From Thermoplasmata archaeon (lineage in GTDB: Archaea; Thermoplasmatota; JAKEGO01), in assembly GCA_022615805.1 (NCBI GenBank), contig JAKEGO010000071.1, forward strand, positions 1 to 9,648: DNA of 9,648 nt, read 5' to 3'. The position numbers were made by a program, and so were the translations under genes. The notes beneath the pieces were generated by a model that had not been told where the DNA came from, searched no databases, and worked only from the letters and a program-made list of their open reading frames with translations. Position 1 is the stretch's first letter, and the number at the start of each line of letters is the position of its first letter. Positions 6,901 through 9,648 of this stretch are shown here, in pieces.

Positions 6901-9239
6901 CAAGTGTAGTCGGCGTCGAGGGCGGTCCCCGTGTTCTCGTACATCACCACCAGGTCGTTGTTGTTGAAGCCGTTGGCGGCAATTACATCCATGTCGCCGT
7001 CGAGGTCGATGTCCGAGGCCTTCGCGCAGGTGGTCCACAGTTCGTCGTTGGCGCGCCAGTCGGGCAGAAGTCCAAAGCGTGCGGCGCCCCATCGGTCTGG
7101 ATCGTTGATGTAGAGCGTGTCGGCGTTCGAGTCCGTGCTGTCGGTCGTCGCCGAGCAGGCGAAGAAGGCGTCGAGGTCGCCGTCGCCATCGACGTCGATC
7201 CAGACCGCGTCCATCGTCCCGTCGTCGAAGAGGTAGGATTGCCACACCGGCGTCGTGGTCAGCGTCCCATCATCGTTCCTGTAGACGCATTCCCGGCCGT
7301 CGTAGTTCGCGGTCACCAGGTCGAGGTCGCCGTCTCCGTCGTAGTCGCCGAGGTCCATACCGTTCGATTGGTCCGAGTTCTCGTTCGTCCAGTTCGCGGT
7401 CGTCGAGAGGTTGCCGAGGTGATTGAGGTAGACGACATCGTAACCGGCACCCCACGCCCCGTTGACGGCCACGAGGTCGAGCCATCCGTCGCCGTCGATG
7501 TCCCCCCACATGACCTCCTCCGTGACCTCCGTGTCCGCGTCGTCGTCCGACTCCCAGATCGGGTCCCTCGAGAGGTTCCCGTCGACGTTCTCGTAGACGT
7601 GGTTCGGGCCGTTGGCCCCGACGGCCAGGTCGAGGTCGCCGTCGTTGTCGACGTCGCCCCACGCGACGCTGTACGACTCATCCTCCGGGCCCGACCGCCA
7701 GAAGGGCTCGGGGACGAGGTATATCTCGGTCCCGGGAACCCCGCCGCCGCCGACCCCGATCGTGAAGGGGCCGTCGGAGAGGTCGCTCGCGGAATGGCCC
7801 TGGTCATCGGATATCGTGGCCCTGAGGAAGCACTCGTCGGAATCGCGGTCCGGGACCGTCCACTGGTACACGCCCGTCTCCGGAAGCCCGGAAGCGACGG
7901 TCGACCACGGGCCACCCGGTCCATCGTTCGACAGTTCGAGGTCGACCTCCACCCCCGTGGACGCATCGGGGACCTTCGCCGTCCAGACTACGAACCACGT
8001 CGACCCAGGCCAGAACCTCTCCATTCCGTCCGGGCGGAGGAGCGTCACATCGAGTGCGTCGACCGGGGTCGTCTCGCGCCAGACCCGGATGCTGCCGGGG
8101 TAGCCCGCGACGTCGTCGGTGCCGAACCCGGCGGCGATGTCCATGAAACCGTTGTCGTCGAAGTCGCCGACGCAGACGCGCCATCCTCCGCCGTTGCCCT
8201 GCATGCTGGTGGTCTGCGCCTTGACCCACGTGTTCGCGCCCGTGGCCAGGTAGAGCTCGACGACCCCCGGGTCGGAGGGGACCATCCCCACGACGTCGTC
8301 GTACATGTCGTTGTTCATGTCCGCGAGGACGATGGACGAGAAGGCGTACGACGGCAGTCCGGCGGAGGCCTCGGTCCAGTTGCCCGTCCCGTCACCGGCG
8401 AAGGCGCGCGTCTGGTCGCCGGCGCTGAGGACGATGTCCTTGAACCCGTCGTCGTTGAAGTCGCCGCAATCGATGCCGGCGCCGAACCAAACGCTTCCCG
8501 ACGGAAGACCCCCGCTCGAGTTCGTCCAGGTCCCGTTGCCATCGCCGAGGTAGACCCAATCGCCCTGGCCCCACGAGGCCACGATGTCGAGGTTCCCGTC
8601 GTTCGTGAGATCGCAAAAGTACCCGTCGACCCTTGAATGCCCGTTCGGCAGTCCGTCGCGCGAATCCAGCCACGTGCCGACACCGCTGCCGGCGAACGGC
8701 CTCACGTCCATCCCCCAGAAGCCGGTCTCCAGCAGGTCCATGTTCCCGTCCGAGTTGAAGTCGCCGAAGTCGATGTTCCAGGCGTCCTCGGCGGTGTCGA
8801 GGCCGGTGGAGGATTCGACATACGAGCCGGGTGAGACCTGGAGGTATGCATCGACATCGTCGGCCCCGTGGCTTCCCGCTCCGACGTCCCAGTCGCCGTC
8901 GCCGTCGATATCGGCGAACGAGAAGCCCCCGTAGGACGAGTGGCCGATGGACGCCAGCCCGAGGGTCGATGTGACGTTGACCCACTCCATGCCGCTCCAG
9001 GCCCAGGCCAACATGTGGGGTTCGCTGTGCCCTTTCCTGGCGCCCAGGCAGACGACCTCGTGGTCCCCGTCGCCGTCGATGTCGAAGAACATCGTCTTGG
9101 CGGTCCACAGGGCTTTGGTCGGCAGGCCGGTGGACGCGTCCTGGTACTGTGGGACGTGCTGGCCGACCGACACATCCGCAGCGATGGCGAGGACCATGAG
9201 CAGAACGGTCAGGGCGAGCGCGGGCCGCAAGGCGATCAT
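3987..9239 (-). CDS. Giant integrin-alpha-like surface protein: two FG-GAP propellers, Ig-like stack, one membrane helix
   Basis: A 1750-residue type I membrane protein. The start at 9239 is chosen over an upstream in-frame ATG at 9302 because it begins directly with a signal peptide (MIALRPALALTVLLMVLAIA) and has a TATA-like box 24 nt upstream. In order: FG-GAP propeller 1 (about 45-390), an Ig-like spacer (394-495), a Gly-rich linker (496-500), propeller 2 (about 505-880), seven Ig-like domains (881-1581), a transmembrane helix (1591-1613) with a basic stop-transfer sequence RARKARR, and a 137-residue Ala/Pro/Val-rich cytoplasmic tail. The propellers carry 14 DxDGDG-type calcium loops. Many N-x-S/T sequons suggest glycosylation. 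Such proteins usually mediate adhesion or form part of the envelope; no catalytic domain is visible, so a specific role is unproven. No frameshift was found. Long plus-strand frames inside it are shadows of its GC-rich repeats. Confidence 0.9.
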   Translation of the reverse strand: MIALRPALALTVLLMVLAIAADVSVGQHVPQYQDASTGLPTKALWTAKTMFFDIDGDGDHEVVCLGARKGHSEPHMLAWAWSGMEWVNVTSTLGLASIGHSSYGGFSFADIDGDGDWDVGAGSHGADDVDAYLQVSPGSYVESSTGLDTAEDAWNIDFGDFNSDGNMDLLETGFWGMDVRPFAGSGVGTWLDSRDGLPNGHSRVDGYFCDLTNDGNLDIVASWGQGDWVYLGDGNGTWTNSSGGLPSGSVWFGAGIDCGDFNDDGFKDIVLSAGDQTRAFAGDGTGNWTEASAGLPSYAFSSIVLADMNNDMYDDVVGMVPSDPGVVELYLATGANTWVKAQTTSMQGNGGGWRVCVGDFDDNGFMDIAAGFGTDDVAGYPGSIRVWRETTPVDALDVTLLRPDGMERFWPGSTWFVVWTAKVPDASTGVEVDLELSNDGPGGPWSTVASGLPETGVYQWTVPDRDSDECFLRATISDDQGHSASDLSDGPFTIGVGGGGVPGTEIYLVPEPFWRSGPEDESYSVAWGDVDNDGDLDLAVGANGPNHVYENVDGNLSRDPIWESDDDADTEVTEEVMWGDIDGDGWLDLVAVNGAWGAGYDVVYLNHLGNLSTTANWTNENSDQSNGMDLGDYDGDGDLDLVTANYDGRECVYRNDDGTLTTTPVWQSYLFDDGTMDAVWIDVDGDGDLDAFFACSATTDSTDSNADTLYINDPDRWGAARFGLLPDWRANDELWTTCAKASDIDLDGDMDVIAANGFNNNDLVVMYENTGTALDADYTWSANIMGPVACDVADVNGDGFPDIAVSTYDSANPDPVYVILNDGGELDDQPAWESEDRRSSRRCAFGDMNLDGYPELAVANYGTSSLSGKDVVYLNRMVLHWVAILTPGSGENVTGRTIIGGMAGSNVNVTLSVEVSVDNGSTWHDAVGSALWTFEWDTRDLPNGTYTIIARATVGYLPFSHDEVTVEIVNAPNGPPTVTILEPDGYDDVADRTFVVSWNASDPDADPIVLDLYAMEPWDPATRRLIAADLSPTGDHTWSTRQVDEGHYLIILEASDGRGGTANDTGGPVEIDHPPALQVTTPGHAGIEADENVTVEWRSANASASATLDLWYDSDTDSSEGLSPIREDVPNDGAFLWDLRELEDGDYYVFAVLRDIRYDVGTYGPGPVEVRHAGAPENHRPSIVILEPNGTNDIANASYDIVWEAGDDDGDEVDIKLFYDEDGSPEDQEAIWEGDASPGRYRWDTSGVPEGKYYVVGEVRDERGATNRSCSPGTVTISHPQPGENVAPTVEVDRPRGGSMVKGTVTIRGYASDEDGNDDIVRVRVRIGDEPYGLADGTHTWSYLWDTTAVPDGDVAIRVRVEDHADAVGTEEIEVTVDNGATDLPPSIDISAPADGSVLAGDIVIAGTAADDVGVESVEVFVGGSWTAASGTHDWVYEWDTTTVQDGVHEIGARAMDGADHVTTVSISVTIDNFPDDPNGDPIVTFTDFPARLALGSSGWVAFTVSDPNGIDDIVAVFAEVLTSDGTLVMTFGNGTLDWSGGSVGTWLTTEVLTVGTYTFRVHVVDSHGSAAIGTRAFRVDPAPEDEADGLPLAAYVAAAALAAMALAAVVAIRARKARRDVAAFTVDTAPAASPLPIAAPVYAPATTPSSVNAAPGAPPAVPRTTPTILGQGAIGVPQAVPVAAIARPTGAGVDAAHAARIVIRQYGASGSTAISHAALGPAVEVVALPDAVEVVEDVVVVEEDRGTSR
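3990..4469 (-). other. Membrane helix and low-complexity cytoplasmic tail of the giant protein
   Basis: Residues 1591-1613 form an Ala-rich hydrophobic helix, followed by RARKARR, which fits an outside-to-inside orientation. The remaining 137 residues (1614-1750) are rich in Ala, Pro, Thr and Val, with PIAAPVYAPATTPSS-type runs, then a less biased patch IVIRQYGASGSTAISHA (1702-1718) and an acidic Val-rich end (VEVVEDVVVVEED). No known signalling or binding domain is recognised. Confidence 0.7.
4497..6599 (-). repeat. Stack of seven Ig-like domains in the giant protein
   Basis: Domains lie at about residues 881-970, 975-1072, 1076-1171, 1181-1279, 1288-1378, 1385-1473 and 1481-1581. Domains 2-4 share an ending with a G-x-V-x-I/V-x-H strand and a W...EG-x-Y core. 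Domains 1, 5 and 6 share a WDT/WDTRD core (WTFEWDTRDLPNG, WSYLWDTTAVPDG, WVYEWDTTTVQDG). The last one is divergent and lies next to the membrane. Two alternating subtypes suggest growth by local duplication. Confidence 0.75.
6600..7727 (-). repeat. FG-GAP propeller 2 (seven blades) of the giant protein
   Basis: Motifs begin at residues 529, 580, 632, 682, 743, 794 and 847, again seven, with periods of 50-61. They are closer to the consensus than those of propeller 1: DVDNDGDLD, DIDGDGWLD, DYDGDGDLD, DVDGDGDLD. Most blades also carry a V-Y-x-N strand before the loop (HVYENVDGNLS, VVYLNHLGNLS, CVYRNDDGTL), which marks this block as a VCBS-like subtype distinct from propeller 1. Confidence 0.85.
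7755..8060 (-). other. Ig-like spacer domain between the two propellers
   Basis: Residues 394-495 start with VTLLRPDGMERFWPGSTWFV and end with an FTIGV strand. Features such as a central SNDGPGGPW turn and YQWTVPDRDSD resemble the beta-sandwich domains later in the protein. The run GVGGGGVPG at 495-503 then forms a flexible hinge to propeller 2. Confidence 0.65.
8070..9107 (-). repeat. FG-GAP propeller 1 (seven blades) of the giant protein
   Basis: Seven calcium-loop motifs begin at residues 53, 110, 160, 210, 260, 307 and 359, a period of about 50. Examples are DIDGDGDHE, DFNSDGNMD and DFNDDGFKD. Motif 6 (DMNNDMYDD) lacks the central glycine and is the weakest. Seven motifs at this period are what one closed 7-bladed propeller of the integrin-alpha/VCBS type requires. 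Confidence 0.85.
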
Positions 9240-9261
9240 GTGCGGACCTATAGCCTGATGG

Positions 9262-9272
9262 CATAAATAATT
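9262..9272 (-). promoter_or_regulatory. TATA-like promoter of the giant surface protein gene
   Basis: On the minus strand the site reads AATTATTTATG, preceded by a run of seven A. The end of the TTTAT box (9263) is 24 nt from the ATG at 9239, matching the other leaderless promoters and supporting that start over the ATG at 9302, which would lie upstream of the promoter. Confidence 0.7.
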
Positions 9273-9345
9273 TTTTTCATGTTCCTGGAACGCGATGGGC
9301 ATAATGCGACTTCGGTGGTGTCAGATAAACCCTCGCTACCAGATG

Positions 9346-9467
9346 CTGTGTTGCACAATTCCTTACTGCTGGCCCTGCGATGCGTGCGATGCCATCGATC
9401 GGCCGTTCAATTGATGGCTCGATCCACATCGTAATCGGCGATCCGATGTCCAGATCATGCAACACAG
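9346..9467. repeat. Foldable element with a 10-bp perfect inverted repeat
   Basis: CTGTGTTGCA (9346-9355) is the exact reverse complement of TGCAACACAG (9458-9467). Inside are a stem CCATCGAT/ATTGATGG (9392-9399 with 9410-9417, one mismatch or G-U pair) and a stem ATCGG/CCGAT (9434-9438 with 9443-9447). The RNA could fold as a closed multi-branched structure. No target-site duplication flanks it. It may be a small RNA, an old mobile-element relic or chance. Confidence 0.35.
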
Positions 9468-9468
9468 G

Positions 9469-9476
9469 ACTGCCAG
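9469..9476. repeat. Left copy of 8-bp direct repeat flanking the candidate MITE
   Basis: ACTGCCAG immediately precedes the left inverted end and is identical to the right copy at 9602-9609. Confidence 0.6.
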
Positions 9477-9601
9477 GGCTTCATCCCAAAACTTGGGTCC
9501 GCAGGAATCAAATGGAAGGACTTGGAATATCTGGCTTGTTCCGCGAATTGCTCGCATCCACTATTGGATGGGGCCTCCGATGGACTTCCGGGATGAAGCC
9601 C
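9477..9601. mobile_element. Candidate MITE, 125 bp, with 8-bp target duplication
   Basis: The left end GGCTTCATCCC (9477-9487) is repeated inverted as GGGATGAAGCC (9590-9600); including the G at 9476 and C at 9601 the match is 12 bp. The perfect octamer ACTGCCAG directly abuts both sides (9469-9476 and 9602-9609), as expected for a target-site duplication. The interior has no coding capacity and contains a perfect hairpin CATCCA-CTAT-TGGATG (9555-9570). Short length, inverted ends, target duplication and no transposase together define a MITE. An 8-bp duplication is known from families such as ISL3, IS6, IS66 and IS1595, but the mobilising family cannot be named from this window. Confidence 0.6.
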
Positions 9602-9609
9602 ACTGCCAG
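9602..9609. repeat. Right copy of 8-bp direct repeat flanking the candidate MITE
   Basis: ACTGCCAG immediately follows the right inverted end and is identical to the left copy at 9469-9476. It ends 8 bp before the TATA-like box at 9618. Confidence 0.6.
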
Positions 9610-9617
9610 ACAAACCC

Positions 9618-9623
9618 TAAATA
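9618..9623 (+). promoter_or_regulatory. TATA-like box for a gene starting beyond the right edge
   Basis: TAAATA stands in GC-rich sequence. Using the 23-24 nt spacing of the leaderless promoters in this window, the start codon should lie at about 9646-9650, right at or just past the window edge. The site therefore predicts a plus-strand gene divergent from the giant protein gene. Confidence 0.45.
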
Positions 9624-9648
9624 CGCCGTCGCCGATGCCGGTCCGGAG

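Larger units (their letters stand above)
9303..9648. other. Non-coding region upstream of the giant gene with two foldable elements
   Basis: No gene is supported here. Two overlapping minus-strand frames of 62 and 64 codons lack a Shine-Dalgarno sequence or a promoter at the right distance and resemble no protein I know. By eye the base composition is clearly less GC-rich than the coding regions. The stretch holds a 122-bp inverted-repeat element (9346-9467), a candidate 125-bp MITE (9477-9601) and a TATA-like box (9618-9623) for a gene beyond the right edge. Confidence 0.6.

Noticed and set aside
6099..8636. 845-codon open frame on the plus strand
   Set aside because: It lies entirely opposite the FG-GAP and Ig-like regions of the giant gene. 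Repeated Asp/Gly codons leave few stops on the other strand, and its translation is Val/Arg/Asp-rich without a domain.
6640..9085. Periodic GTCGCCGTCG-like DNA repeats, considered as a CRISPR or satellite array
   Set aside because: They are the reverse-strand codons of the DxDGDG calcium loops at a 50-residue period, with diverged sequence between them.
9240..9302. Upstream in-frame start for the giant surface protein
   Set aside because: The extra 21 residues precede a complete signal peptide and the TATA-like box lies downstream of that ATG.
9277..9557. Two overlapping minus-strand frames of 62 and 64 codons, considered as a broken transposase
   Set aside because: They overlap each other and both foldable elements, and no transposase motif such as DDE or HUH can be seen.
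9303..9609. SRP RNA or RNase P RNA in the structured non-coding region
   Set aside because: The conserved cores of these RNAs (the GGAAGCAGC-like SRP loop and the GAGGAAAGTC RNase P core) are absent.

Overview
The window looks like a piece of a GC-rich archaeal genome, most plausibly a member of the Thermoplasmatota. Four things point there. The left edge carries the C-terminal half of diphthine synthase (DphB), an enzyme of archaea and eukaryotes. Four genes have an AT-rich TATA-like box whose last base lies 23-24 nt upstream of the ATG, with no room for a Shine-Dalgarno sequence, which is the arrangement of leaderless archaeal mRNAs. Secreted proteins carry lipobox or signal peptides and N-x-S/T sequons. 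A giant surface protein is built from FG-GAP and Ig-like repeats. The lineage is an inference; no rRNA is present.

Layout from left to right: dphB C-terminus (+, cut by the window edge); a 212-bp gap between convergent genes; a small lipoprotein (-); a 177-bp divergent promoter region; a membrane glycosyltransferase resembling the ceramide-glucosyltransferase/HpnI type (+); a leader region; a small winged-helix regulator (+), the only gene here with a clear leader and Shine-Dalgarno sequence; convergent to it a SerB-like HAD phosphatase (-); then a 1750-residue type I membrane protein (-) filling more than half of the window; and finally about 400 bp without a gene.

The giant protein is the centrepiece. 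It has a signal peptide, seven evenly spaced FG-GAP/DxDGDG calcium motifs (one 7-bladed beta-propeller), an Ig-like spacer, seven more motifs (a second propeller), seven Ig-like domains, one transmembrane helix and a 137-residue Ala/Pro-rich cytoplasmic tail. The topology resembles an integrin alpha chain with a doubled head. The lipoprotein and the membrane glycosyltransferase also act at the envelope, but no operon links them to the giant protein.

The right-hand non-coding region holds a candidate 125-bp miniature inverted-repeat transposable element (MITE): inverted ends of 11-12 bp, directly flanked by a perfect 8-bp duplication, ACTGCCAG. It lies about 8 bp upstream of a TATA-like box that should serve a gene just beyond the right edge. 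Beside it is a second, unrelated foldable element of about 122 bp. No CRISPR array, tRNA, rRNA or complete insertion sequence was seen.
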